Source: Daphnia pulex
Lineage: Eukaryota > Arthropoda > Branchiopoda > Diplostraca > Daphniidae
Length of the DNA stretch: 64,000 bases
Direction: 5' to 3'
NCBI RefSeq assembly: GCF_021134715.1
Contig: NC_060028.1
Coordinates: 7,214,501 to 7,278,500, forward strand
This document shows positions 39,068 through 51,042 of the stretch, in pieces (the first letter of the stretch is position 1; the number at the start of each line of letters is the position of its first letter). The notes below the pieces were generated by a model. That model was not told the DNA's origin. It worked only from the letters and a program-made list of their open reading frames with translations, and searched no databases. A program made the translations under genes and the position numbers.

Positions 39068-40260
39068 AGGGGTAGGGGAAAAAAGGATCATCTCTCAATC
39101 CCATTGTTACTTGTCCATCTTTTTTTATTTCTAAGTCATCCGCCGACCTCTTTCGAATGTACACACACACAGCGCACACTCTGAGACCCCACCCCCCGAC
39201 CCCACCCACAATTGAAGCGCAGACTCGAGACGAAACTGATCAAAATGAGAATCAATCAAAATTATTTTTGCCCCATGTCTATTTCTTCACAACATTACTA
39301 TTTAGATGTTTCTGCGTGTGTAGTTATTTTTTAGCCTTTAATTATTCGTCGCCCTAGTCAGTCGGTAATTTACTTCTTGGATTTTGACTAATGTCGAATT
39401 TTCGACCCCTTCAAATAGTTAAAAGAGAATATTGTTCAAATGTGTGTTGTCGAGGTTCGATAATTCAAAAACAATCTCTAGTTGTTGATCGGATTCCGCG
39501 AGTCTAAGACGTCGATCTCTCGGAAAATTATGATTGTAATTTAAGTTACAAAAAAGACAAAAAAAGATGAGGATGAAAAAAAGTGAAATTTTTAAAACAA
39601 TTGAAAACGGGTAAAAATGTGTTGTGTTTAGCACGCCTGTGAAAAAAAACCACCGGATTTGTCAAAATTATTATTTTTGGTAATGAGATTGAACCGGAAG
39701 AGTGTTGAAGAGGGAGTCAGCAGCCTTGCGTTTTAGCTTTATGTCAACAACACGCCTGTTAACGATAGAGCCATCAATTTGGTTTTGATTGATATCACTA
39801 CGACGTGTCTGGTGTTGTACAGAATGAACGTCTCAACAAAAAATGTTTCTCTGTATGCGTGTATGTTTTGTGTGTGTGGTGCGCCATGTTCCCCCGTATT
39901 CTGTATTCACCGACGTATTTGATCCCAATTTCATTATTATTATTTCCCCCCGCCCTTTTCCTAAAAGTGAATGTGTCATATATCCAAGTGAACGGAAGAA
40001 AAAGGAGGAAAAAAGCAAAAGAAAAACGACCGAGTCCTCGATACTCGTTTGGACGATGGTTATATAGGACCAAAATGATAAATGACCTGTCCAGCAAATG
40101 TTTCTTCTCATTTTCGCCAGCTCCCTTTTCCCGTTTTTTCTTTCAATGATTGCTCCCGTCATCTCTGCCCAACTGTCATAAACGTGGTCGTCACGTCGTT
40201 CTCTGTTGTCGAAGCGAACCAATAGTTCGCTTAAACAATAAAATAAACATGTGGAAAACA
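39068..40260 (+). other. hb: hunchback 3' UTR
   Basis: Follows the TAG stop (39065-39067). No good AATAAA signal is seen until two overlapping ones at 40237-40247, so the 3' UTR is probably about 1.2 kb. It carries a GTTGTACAGAAT stretch (39814-39825) that resembles the first half of the fly hunchback Nanos response element, and an ATTGTA at 39533-39538. Reading frames here (for example 39805-40149) look like chance. Confidence 0.6.
40237..40247 (+). terminator. hb: polyadenylation signals for hunchback
   Basis: Two overlapping AATAAA hexamers (40237-40242 and 40242-40247) on the hb strand, the first strong signals after the stop codon. Cleavage would fall about 10-30 bases downstream. Confidence 0.5.
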
Positions 40261-42146
40261 AAATCGGTTTCTGGCTTTTGATTTCATCGATTCAAGATTT
40301 GATGGTGGCGCAAAATTATTTGAAATGAAAGGAGGCTTTACGCCACCTAGCGGTCGAATGTTGAACCACGCCCCAACGACCATACAATAGCAAATCGAGT
40401 TCAGTTAAAAGTAAATTGTTGCGATACAGCAATTGTGTGAAATTGTTATTCACACAAACGTTTCGAAATGCTGAGATTTAAAAAATAATTGTTTAGTTTT
40501 TCCTACCTTAAAATCTGGGAATAAAGCTGTCGTTTCCCTTTTCTCACGTGTCGAGTTGTGGACGTCACTTCTCTGTTGTCGGGCGAATGTCGTAAATGCG
40601 AGCTAATCCAAAATCCGTCAGCTAGGTGTGTCCATCCAGGAGTGACCATCCAGGCGATCCAGGCATCCAGCAACATCCACTCCACTCAGCGACGCCACTC
40701 CATGCACATCAGGTGAAACGACCCAATGACTGGAATTTCTGATTCACGTTTGAAGGTTTAAAGCACAAAGAGCGATGGTAACTCAAAGTCATTCGGAGTC
40801 GGACATTGGGCTTGTATAATTGTTTTTTATAAGTTTCTGTTTGTCTTCTAAATAATAACACCCACAACCCACAACACAACACTGACGATTCCTTCGACAC
40901 GGCTGTGGTTGACCAACTTTTGTTTGTGAACGGGGTGAAAACTGAAAACACTGGCTAAAATCAGATTCTTCTTCCTCCAACAACACAGAAATTTTAAATG
41001 GACATGACACTTAGTAGCTCTTTGCTTCATCGCCTTCACCCATTTAAACATGCCAAGCAACAAATCAGAACTTTTTAAATGTATCTCGATGAAACAAAAA
41101 GTTCGTCATGGATTTAGTCAGCACTCACCACGCGGTTCAGCCGGCACACAGCTGACCAGCTGATACAGAACGTTTGAGCAGAATAGCCAGAATAGCAGAA
41201 TAGAACAAGAGAATCAGAAACAGAAAGAAAAATTGGCCATTTAGCGGAGGGAGGAATCGTCCAGCAGGGTTGGACATACTGATTAATTAAAAATAATTTA
41301 ATAATTTAAATAAATAAAAATAAATAAATAAAAATATATCCATAGCCTATACACTAAGGGATATGTAGAATTTTATTGGGTACTTCTTTTCGAACATTCG
41401 ACGTTTCCATCTTTATATTTTTTAACGTTGATTAAAGACAGAAATATGCTTTAAAATGTTGCAGCTTTGTCGGCATTATTGCATTATAAAATCATTGTTT
41501 TCATCACCCAGATAGATAATGAATATATTTATCAACAAAATGTAAAATACATCTAGAAATATCTTTAACGTTTTGAAGGTGTGAGAGTAAAGTGTAACGA
41601 CTAGAGCGATTGAGTGCGATATTCCGTCCGTTGTTCGGACATTATTATCTTAAAGTATAGCGTAGACTTGTTGATAGACGATTCCTGATTAGATTGGGTT
41701 TCACCATGGGGTTTTTCATGACATTGTTTTCAAATAACAAAAAGAGAAAAAGACATCAAACGGATAATTTGGTCTAATCTATAGCAAGACAACAAAAAAA
41801 AAACATGTACGTATATCTATCTCAATAGGATTACGATCACGTGCTGCTATATCAACAATTCAACACTTTATGACGTCAATAGTTGAGTATATATAATTTC
41901 CAATGAGGTTAAAGTTTAAATAGGGTGTTAACTGAATTAGCGACCGAATAAAAAATCTTGCCAGTTATTTTCTCAGCAACTTTACAGTTTTACACCAAAT
42001 ATTTGGGTTTGCCCAACTGACCAGCTAACCGAAACTGAATTTTTCTAAACAAGTATTGAGTTAAATAAATACATCTAGATGATTTTAAATATGAATAGGA
42101 CTCTCAAAGTGAGAGAATTCTCTTTAGAGTTAGCCTAATTCACATT
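40261..42146. other. intergenic between hunchback and the hydrolase pair (convergent ends)
   Basis: Holds a CTCF-like CGCCACCTAGCGGT (40341-40354), a cryptic repeat of CCATCCAG-type words (about 40631-40690), a CAGAATAG-type repeat (about 41177-41206) and an AT-only stretch (41278-41335). hb ends into it from the left and copy A from the right. No gene seen. Confidence 0.55.
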
Positions 42147-43615
42147 TCAATCAATCAAATCAGAACTGGGTGTAAGGACGCACTGGAGCGGCGAGCATCT
42201 CTCCCAGCCGTTAGAGACATAGTCATTTTCTGTATTGATGCCAACAAGTCCGCTCATCTCCAGATAATCAAAAAAGGCACATTTTTCAACAGGTTCCAAC
42301 ACTCCGTTTATGAAAGAGATGATTTCGCCCGTAAGGAATTGAATGTATTCCTCCTTCGGAACAGAAGGATCGCTCGGACAAAATTGCGTAATCTGTGCAT
42401 AATAATTTCATCAAAACAATTAATGAATAACAATTCAGAAATTTGTAAATAGCAGTATTAGATAAAATACTCCTATGTACCTCATTCAGTTCAACGTAGA
42501 CTGGACCCATTAAATCAGCGTGACCGTAAGCGGTTACGTCCAACGTCGGTCCGGTCATGACGTCGAAGAAGCGCCGGCCCGAAAGCTCTTCCGGAGCGCA
42601 TGCCAATCCGTAAGGTCCTTAAAATATTTAAAAAAAAGGTTTGCACCGGCAAATACTTGCTTTTTAGTAAACGATGCATAATTAATTAATTACTACAAAT
42701 GTTCGGAATTTCCCTTACCGATAACTGGGTCTAGTCCCGTTACGATTTGCAAGGTTGGCACAGTAAAATTGACTTTCTGGCCTGGCGTAATCACGAACAT
42801 TGTAATGTTTTCGGGGATGGGGCTGTTTCCGTCAACAGCATCAATCAAGATCAGACCTTGATAGTTTAAGCAATTTGTCTATAGGGATATTACAAACAAA
42901 ACAAGGTTTTTTAAAATAATAGTGATGAACAAGGTTTAAAATAATAACGAACCTGAAATTGAGCTACAGCGACATGAGATCCACCCGAATGACCGCCAAT
43001 GAACGAATGGAGATAGTCAACGTGGAAATCGGAAATGTAACCTTTTTTTAAATAAGTCAATATTATTGTGCATTAGGCCTATAAGGGTGATATCATATTT
43101 TATATAGTAAATCAAACGATATACCTTCTTGATTGTGGAGACTATTTTCCAATCGATTTTCGACAAAATCTACTGTTGCTTCGAACCACGCAGGATCGAA
43201 AGAAGTCTCGGGACTGCCAAGTTTCCAGACGGCGACTACAACAATGCCGTGACTTGCGATCTGAGATAGAAGAAGTGTGTGCGCTTCTGCAGGTACAATG
43301 CCTGCAGAAAAGATACGGTATTTAATTTCTAAAATATTTACCTTATTACACACCAAAATTGTTATGTATACCTCCGAATCCGGTGATGAAATAAAATACA
43401 GGGAAGTTTCCGGCTGAATTTGGAGCGTAGACGTCAATGTTGGTGTCCAGGAAAAGAGTCAGCGCTTGGCGGTAAGCGGTGTGATTGATTGGATAGTCTC
43501 CGGGCACGAAAGGATCAATTAGCCGGGACAAGTCATCATCGTCCACATGAATGATGTTCCTAGCCACGGTCGCTGACGCCAGCAATCCAACGAGAAGGTA
43601 GAGTGTCGTCTTCAT
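42147..43615 (-). CDS. secreted chlorophyllase-like alpha/beta hydrolase, copy A
   Basis: Six exons on the minus strand (43372-43615, 43125-43301, 42953-43041, 42719-42878, 42481-42617, 42147-42392) join in frame across GT-AG introns of 70-101 bases to give 350 residues. Seen: a signal peptide (MKTTLYLLVGLLASATVA, about 18 residues), an NHT glycosylation sequon, then an alpha/beta hydrolase. The nucleophile elbow is GGHSGG (Ser159), the strand after it is LILIDAVDG (Asp183 or Asp186 as acid), and the histidine is in TAYGHADL (His256). The order IDxVDG, then a conserved CAPxE(x)nFF stretch, then YGHxDL matches plant chlorophyllases, which cut phytol from chlorophyll, rather than general lipases. 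Plant enzymes have GHSRGG, and the arginine is missing here. The role is inferred: extracellular or gut ester hydrolysis, possibly of algal chlorophyll. A different ester substrate is possible. The tail after His256 is cysteine-containing. Confidence 0.88.
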
Positions 43616-43665
43616 TACTTTGTATTCAATCCTAATATTACGGGAAAAAAAAGTTTTACTGCCTT

Positions 43666-43673
43666 TATTTATA
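43666..43673 (-). promoter_or_regulatory. TATA box of hydrolase copy A
   Basis: TATAAATA on the minus strand, 51-58 bases upstream of the ATG at 43615. The position leaves room for a short 5' UTR of about 20-30 bases. The identical motif sits at the matching place in copy B. Confidence 0.7.
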
Positions 43674-44075
43674 CCTTTGACTGTAGACTTGTTGTCGCAG
43701 ACATATTTAAGAAATAATCTTTTCTTTTTGACACATAGTCAATAAAAAAATAAAAATCTCTTTTATTTGTATTTGAAGAGTTTATCGGACTCGAAACTTA
43801 CCTTTTCCAAACAAGAACTCGCAATAGTTGATAATAACCGTCTTATTTTTTTAGATATGTTATATAAAATCCAGACACATTTATACATACCTCGAGTATT
43901 ACGTCTTTTTATTGTTTCATCAAAGGTATTGGCTAACGTCCAGAGTCACTGGATGTCAATCAATCATGTCCTGAACATGTCCGCATTACATAACTATAGC
44001 GCACTTCGTCATTTATACGACATAACGTATTAATTACAACACCAACAGCAACGTAGTTAAACTTCATGCGGTATA
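43674..44075. other. intergenic between the two hydrolase copies
   Basis: AT-rich, about 400 bases between the TATA box of copy A and the polyadenylation signal of copy B. The 88-codon plus-strand frame at 43767-44033 has no features. No remnant of a third copy was seen. Confidence 0.6.
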
Positions 44076-44081
44076 TTTATT
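44076..44081 (-). terminator. polyadenylation signal of hydrolase copy B
   Basis: AATAAA on the minus strand, about 90 bases beyond the stop of copy B and well before the promoter of copy A. This gives copy B its own short 3' UTR. Confidence 0.55.
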
Positions 44082-44167
44082 ACGTTCGACAAGAATATTA
44101 ACGAAAACATAAATATGCACAACTTGATTGGAATTTAATAGAAAGAACTCAATATCTTGTGATCGCA

Positions 44168-45671
44168 TCACCAAAAGGAAAACATGGAATAAGAACTGGG
44201 CGTCAGAACACATTCAGACGGGGTACATCTGTCCCATCCGTTTGAGGCGAAATCGTTTAAGGTGTTGATGCCCACGAGCCCACTCTTCTCCAGGTTGTCG
44301 AACAGGGCACAGTTTCCAACAGGATCCAGAACCGCGTTGATGAAAGAGACGATTTCTCCGGTCAGGAACTGGATGTATTCTGGTTTGGGAGCATTAGGAT
44401 CGTTCGGGCAGAACTGGGCTAACTATGATTATTTAATAAAATCAACGAATAAGAAAAAATATAAAATTAATATTCAGACAATGCAGAGAGATGTGAGTCG
44501 CCAATATTTTGAATAGCTAGGCCAATAATTACCTCGTTCAATTCAACGTAGACTGGATCCATCAGATCAGCGTGACCGTAAGCGGTTGCGTTGACGTACC
44601 ACGTCGGTCCGGTCATGGCATCGAAGAAGCGCCGGCCTGCAAGCTCTTCCGGAGCGCATGCCAATCCGTATGGACCTGAATATTTTGTTCAGAATTTTAG
44701 TTCTTAGTTGCTACTTGTTAAAACAGCGAGCATCTCTATATTAATTCACCTATAATTGGGTCCAGTCCGGTAACGATTTCCAAAGTTGGAATGGTGAAAT
44801 TGACCTTTTGGCCGGGAGTGATGACGTACATGGTAACGTTTTCAGGAATGGGATTATTTCCATCAACCGCATCAACCAAAATCAGACCTTTGTAATGCAA
44901 ACAGTCCGTCTATAAAATAAAAATTCATTAACTCTGCTGTTTACCAGTATCATGTCAGTGGTTACTATACCTGCAACTGGGCAACAGCGACATGATTTCC
45001 AGCTGAGTGGCCGCCGATGAAGGAATTCAGGTAGTCGACGTGAAAATCAGAGACATAACCTATTACGAATCAAATAACATATTAATCATTTGAAATCAAT
45101 TAAATCATTCATGAGCTCAATTGATTAATCTAGGCCTAATAGTAATAATCTAGCCGATTTACCTTCTTGGTTGTGAAGACTATTTTCCAGGCGCTTCTCC
45201 ACAAAGTCGACAGTTGCTTGCAACCAAGCGGGATCGAATGAATTCTCGGGACTGCCTATTTTCCACACAGCGACGAGAACAACTCCGTGGCTGGCGATCT
45301 GGGAAAAGAGTTGCGTGTGCGCCTCGGCAGGAACAATACCTGATTTTAAAAAAACCAAATGATTTAGATCTTTTAATATAAGTAACGTTTTTGATTGAAA
45401 ACACGCAGAGTTAAATTGTATTACCTCCAAATCCGGTGGTGAAATAAAAAACGGGGAAGTTGCCCGTTGCGTTCGGGGCGTAGACGTCGATGTTGGTGTC
45501 AAGGAAGAGACTCAAGGCTTGGCGGTAAGCGGTGTGATTGATTGGATAGTCTCCGGGGACAAAGGGATCTATCAACCGGCCCAAATCTTCTTCTGCCGGT
45601 GAAATATTCCTCCCGAACGCTACAGTGCTGGCTAGCGCAAGAACGAGGAAGTAGAGCTGTGCTGTCGCCAT
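44168..45671 (-). CDS. secreted chlorophyllase-like alpha/beta hydrolase, copy B
   Basis: Paralogue of copy A, 552 bases upstream of it on the same strand. Exons 45425-45671, 45163-45339, 44971-45059, 44750-44909, 44533-44675 and 44168-44422 give 356 residues. Every intron lies at the same position and phase as in copy A, and three exon lengths (177, 89, 160) are identical, so this is a recent-to-moderate tandem duplication. Seen: a signal peptide (MATAQLYFLVLALASTVAFG), the NHT sequon, nucleophile elbow GGHSAG (Ser160), LILVDAVDG (Asp184 or Asp187) and TAYGHADL (His259). The elbow differs from copy A (GHSAGN against GHSGGS). Exon 5 has two extra residues just before the histidine strand, and the C-terminus is different. 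The chlorophyllase family assignment rests on the same motif order. A secreted digestive esterase is the likely role, and the substrate is not shown by sequence. Confidence 0.88.
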
Positions 45672-45715
45672 GGCTTTAAGTCAGTCAATCCAATCGACGT
45701 CAACTATTCACTCGC

Positions 45716-45723
45716 TATTTATA
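45716..45723 (-). promoter_or_regulatory. TATA box of hydrolase copy B
   Basis: TATAAATA on the minus strand, 45-52 bases upstream of the ATG at 45671. It matches the element in front of copy A, which suggests the promoter was copied with the gene and that both are controlled alike. Confidence 0.7.
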
Positions 45724-48700
45724 CCGCAATGTCATTTCTCTTCCCTCCCAACCTCACCCTACCCCACCCCACCCCGACAGTTATAAGAATGCACGTGTCT
45801 TGGCATGAAGCAGATTTATTCGAACCGAAAAAAAATGTCGTGCATCTCCGAGTGTGAAGAGTTATCGGTAGTCTCGGGGCGGAACTTTCCCAAGCCTGCT
45901 GATATCTATTTTATATAACCTACAACAAATTTAACATGCATATCACTATCAGTTGCTGTTTTATTTTCTTTACTGTATGTATTTAGTCGTACTCATTTGA
46001 CTCGCCATTATAACATACCCATTATCAGACCCATCAAACGTCAAAATAATCAACGGAGACTAATCACTTTAAATTTAGTGACGCAAGCAAATAGCTATAT
46101 ACTAGCGGTAGCAACGGGAGGTATCAAACGGAGGTCTGATAGGCGCACGCTGTTACGTAAAATGTGACCTTCTATTCGAAATAGAATTTCAATTAGAGCG
46201 GAAAAAGACTCAAGACAGAATAAGCCATCAGTTCTTATCTAACCGTAACAGGCGTAATAATAAGTTGGCTCGTATATGTTTATTTGAATTAAAAAAGGAG
46301 AGCCGCGTCTAGATATAGAAGACGGAAATTCCAAATCAACTCGTATCTGGCCCTATTATGCAGTTTGAATTCAGCGCTCTGTGACTGTTGCCATTGAGAG
46401 AGGCCTCACTCAATTTCTGGTTCCAAGTATATTGCCAACTTTCGGGCGATTCTTTTTATCATCGGCTTAAAACAATGAAGGATAAAAAGGGCAGCGTTCC
46501 AACAATTCCGTTTTCCATAGAAATGGTATATAGTTATTCGTCTGCTGCGCAGCCTATAAAGGTATTATAGGCTATAAACAAGTGCTGTATACGATCCATA
46601 TTCAGGTTATTTATGTGCGCCTCACTTCGATAAACAATTGATTGTAGCCTATAATCTCTGCCTCTTCCTACACAAACAATAACATGTCTGTCTCCCTGTC
46701 TCCCGGCCTCGCTTGCCTATCGGTCTGACGTCAATGTATTCTTTACGCAAACGCATTGTATAGTACACAGTTGGTTTCTGGCGGTGTCAATCACTAGCAG
46801 GGATCATACAGCGCACCAAAATCTAAAAGCTTTTAAACCCGATTCCGTCACTGATTACCAATCAGCGACTTTGATCCCTTATGGCATTTTTTAGTTTCCA
46901 TCAGAGTTATTGTTGCGTCAAGGAATTTTTGACTTCATTCAAAATTCGAACTAATTTGTTTGCCTTTCTAACGGTTCGCTAGATGGCAGCCGAGCGATAT
47001 TTCGTTTAGTTGGCGCGCGTATTTGAAAATGAAACGTCTAGATGGCATCGTATATGGTCACGTTAAAGAAAAATCACATCACCATGATTGTTCTTTTCTT
47101 TTCCTTTTTTTTTCTTTCTTCCTAAACTACTTCTGGACTTCGCAGGTGAAAGAATTCTAATCGAAGCTAGTTAGAAACCCATTGAAAATTCTCGGGAGGG
47201 AAAAAAAAGAACGTGCGTTGTCGCCACATCATCACGGCTCGTTGACGACCAAAGACGTTTGTCCTCCTCTTGGACTGTCAACCCTTTTCTCCGCGGTTCT
47301 CAATCATCTTCTTCACCCTTCATTTATTTATTTTTATTTATTTTTATTTGTTTTTTTACCAGTGACGTTCTCTCTTCGATGTATTCTCAGCTCACATTTC
47401 GTGACGTCTAAACGAAGACGCAACAAAAAAAAAATCAAATAGTCCGCGCGCGCATTTTAAATTTATTTGCTTATTACACGATGGGTTGAGGGGGGTGGAT
47501 GGATGGGAGAGAGGGATGACACGGGATGCCGTTACATCTGTCACCTTGTTAAACATCATGATGTCATCGATGACAACAACAATATAACAGGACAGAAAGA
47601 CGATGACCAAAATTAAGAAACAGATGCACAAATGAAATTGACACAAAACAATAAGGACTGACGAAAAAAAAAAATAATCCACCGAGCCGCGTCGTCATTG
47701 AATTGAGCTATAGCACATGAATATTGAATCATCTTCTTTCTTCGTTATTTCTTCTTATTTATTTATTTCTAATGAATAGATTATTCCTGTTGCATGCTGA
47801 AAATTACTTGATGTGGCCAGAAAGAATATTTAAAACAAAAATCTGAATGTTTTCAAAATGAAAATGTTCGGATAGTTCATTCATCAAATCAATTCAAATC
47901 ATATAGAAACTGGAAGGGGAAGGGGTTCACAAAAGCTTGTGCATCAGCGAAATATCGAAGCGATTCTCGTCGACAGGATTCTTATTTCCAGTGTGAACAA
48001 AAAATAACGGATAGATTGTTAGAGGTTTGAAAACAAAAGAAACAGATGCCAAGAAAAGAACGAAAGAAAGAAAGAAAGAAAAGAATTGAATAACCGAGAC
48101 TAGATTTCAATCATCGGGAGAGACGAAGGAATAAACCAGAGAGAGTCGAATTCGAGGCGCGAGGTACGGTCGAGAGTCGTCGCGTGCAGATTCGATTTTT
48201 CTACTTTTTTTTTGTCACGAAACCGCAGACACCTTTATTTTTGTTTTCGTTTTTCACGAGAGAATAAAACTATCGTCTCAACTTGTTTCTTTCACCCTGT
48301 GCTCTATACATTCGATCCACATCGGAGCTGGCCACACCAGCAACCGGGTGTCGTATATTCCGGTATATTCAATTTCTTTTGGGCTTTTCATTACGTAATG
48401 GTTTTAATTGTCCTTCCGTGTATAGCTCCCAACTAACAAGAAATCCTGCTGCAAACTCTTTTTCACTCTCCAAGTTCTTAGAACTTGCGCTGTGTGTTTC
48501 ACCCGATTCTGGCGTGTGTTGTCAACTTCAATTGGCAGTAGCTAGAAAAATCAAATAAAAATTTAAAAAATAAAAAAATAAAAGGATGTTTTAGTAGCCT
48601 ATACTACACATGAAAGTTTCTCGGCTCCGCCCGGGGGACGCCCTGGCAAGGGAGCGAATCGATATTCAGTTATACACGCCAACATGCGATATATATACAC

Positions 48701-51036
48701 AACAGCATGTATAGTTCAGCAGTGCTGCTCTGTGTGTGTGTGTACAGCAGTAGTCTTCTAGCATCAAGATCGTCTAACAAAAGGAAATGATTGCGACGTC
48801 ACACACTGAATGAAAAGAAAAGAAGAAAAAAAGGGAGGGGGTCACGATCGAATATATCAAATGGAGAGCGAAGTGTGACGTCTATGGCGCGCGTGCTGCA
48901 TGCTCTCTTTCCCCCCTTTTTATATCTGAAACTCATCACTCTATACAAGTCCAAAGATAGTGGACTGTGTACAGCTCGATCTTTCTTCTTCTTTTTCTTT
49001 TATTTCTTTTTTTTTTCAACCCTCCCAGAAACTTTGATTTAATAACGTCGGGATTTTCGGTGTAGAACTTTCGAAACTAGTATATAATATGCAGTCGCAT
49101 TAGAAAAGTTGTCCTTGTCCTGTTCTGTGTTGGTATACTACATCAGCATTTTTTTTCTTTGAGAGAAAGGAGAGAGAGAAAGGTATGCGAGACTTTTCTT
49201 GGCGGCTCTTCACCTGCTCCACCTCCCACTGTCCCCTTGAAAATAAAATTTAAAAAAAAAAAAACACAGATATCCTGTATCTATTTGTGTGGCATAACCC
49301 AAATGACATAGATCGATATGACGTCAGGAACGTTGATTCGGCGGATTCTTTTTCTTTCTTTCTTTTTTTCTTGGCGTTTTTGTTTCTTTGTCGTTTTTTG
49401 ATGGCTTGCTTTTGACTCTTCTTCTCCATACCAGCGAGCCACGGCGATAACGATAGGGGGGCAAGAAAAGCGTCAATGACATAAAAGTCAAAAAAGGAAG
49501 AAGAAGGAAAAGAAATGGATGGAGAAAAAACCTAAGCGAACGCAATGCAGGAAGTAGAGATAGAGAGAGAAGGAAAAATAATAATAATAATGATAACCGA
49601 TTGAAAAAATTTGAAAATAAAATCACAAATAAAAAAAGGAAATTTTCACTGACAAAAAAAAGGCACTGGATGATACATAACATGTAGTATTTAGTGTATA
49701 GCTTAATCCCGATAGAATTTTTTTTTTCATCATCGATAACAAATTCAGACATTGAAAATTCTTGTCCCTCTCTCTCTCATTCGACTAGTACAACAAGAAA
49801 TTAACAAACAGCGATTCTTATTCAATTCATTATATAAGGTATACTCTTATATCCGCCAGTTGATACTTTTTCACGACTAGCGTGTCTCTGGCTCTATTAT
49901 ATCTTATGCAATTACTTTTGAAAAAAAAAATGACACGTACCAGACAATCAAATACATATAAAATTGCGATGCAAATCAAAATGAATTTACTTAATAAAAA
50001 GATACGTTTAAAAATTTGTTTTGGTAAGAATTGTTTTTTTTTTGTAATTTTGGTTTCGTTTGAAGTTCTCTTGCGCGCGTGTACAGGAACATTCGAACGA
50101 ATTTATTTGTTTTGTTTTTTGTTTTTTTAAGAATTTGTTTCGTTATGATTTTATATTCTCTATGGGAGGTTGTTTTATTTTGTCAAGGGCTCAGTTTCGG
50201 GTGGTATATTTTAATGGTATTTGATGAAGTGAAGATGTTATTTTGCATCGAACCAGCCGCGTACTGTGTGTCATCTTCACATTTCCCATTAGCGCTAAAT
50301 CAAAGCGGATGGAAGAGATGAAGGGAATTGGTTTGTTTTGGGTTTGTTTTGTCGGGAGAGAAAAAAGAGAGAGGGAGGGGGTTTGACTGTGTGACATAGC
50401 GCAATTGATAGTAATTATTGTAAAAAAAAGATCTAACTTAATAACGGCCACTTTCATCGTTCAGCAGTAATATAAGAGATAGACAAAAGAGAGAGAGAGA
50501 GCATCGTTCACAAAGAATCACTTGATTCGACTCCAGCGATCAAAGTGGTTGTTGGTCGCCATCAACTGGTAACTTAAAACATCAAAAAAGAGAGAGACGC
50601 GAAAAAATCTAATTTGATAATTTAAAATATGGTGTAACATGGGTTGTCAAATTAATTTTCTTTGCATCGACATATTTTCTATTCTTAAAAAAAAAAACAT
50701 TTTTGTATGTAGAAAACTTTTTTTAACCTCTGATCCGCTCATTTGTTTTTTGTTTTTTTTTTGTTTTTTTTTTTAATTCATCGGGTTGGGGGGGGGGGGG
50801 ATTCAAATATCAGAAAGGGCCGATAAATTTTCATCTGGCAAAGATTTAAAAGCCCATCGATTTCTCTATGGGGTGTCGTATGAACTATAGGAGGCCTATA
50901 ATTAATTATAATTATATATTCCGTGTTGATATTTGTTGTTTCTTCTCAGGGAAGGGGAGGGGGGTATATCAGTTAACATTGACGTGTGTGCAGACTCGCA
51001 AAACTCATATCAGATTTGTTTTTCAAAATTGACATC
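45724..51036. other. intergenic and probable RBM24 3' UTR, no gene seen
   Basis: The right part probably includes RBM24 3' UTR. Features: paired GCTAGATGGCAGC and TCTAGATGGCATC sites (46978-46990, 47037-47049), TTTA-rich repeats (about 47322-47352), GAAA repeats (48062-48081), TAA repeats near 49580 and a G13 run (50788-50800). Open frames up to 142 codons are low-complexity. Confidence 0.5.
48062..48081. repeat. GAAA tetranucleotide microsatellite
   Basis: About five units in the intergenic region below RBM24. Confidence 0.85.
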
Positions 51037-51042
51037 TTTATT
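51037..51042 (-). terminator. RBM24: AATAAA overlapping the RBM24 stop codon
   Basis: The last codons read CAA TAA followed by AG, so the TAA stop lies inside an AATAAA hexamer. If used, the mRNA would have almost no 3' UTR. A normal, longer 3' UTR into 51,036 and below is at least as likely. Confidence 0.3.

Noticed and set aside
39481..39538. GTTGT and ATTGTA as a full Nanos response element
   Set aside because: The boxes are nearly 50 bases apart, whereas in the fly element they are only a few bases apart.
40631..40690. Repeated CCATCCAG words as a CRISPR-like array
   Set aside because: Units are short and irregular, without uniform spacers, and the window is animal DNA. It is a cryptic simple repeat.
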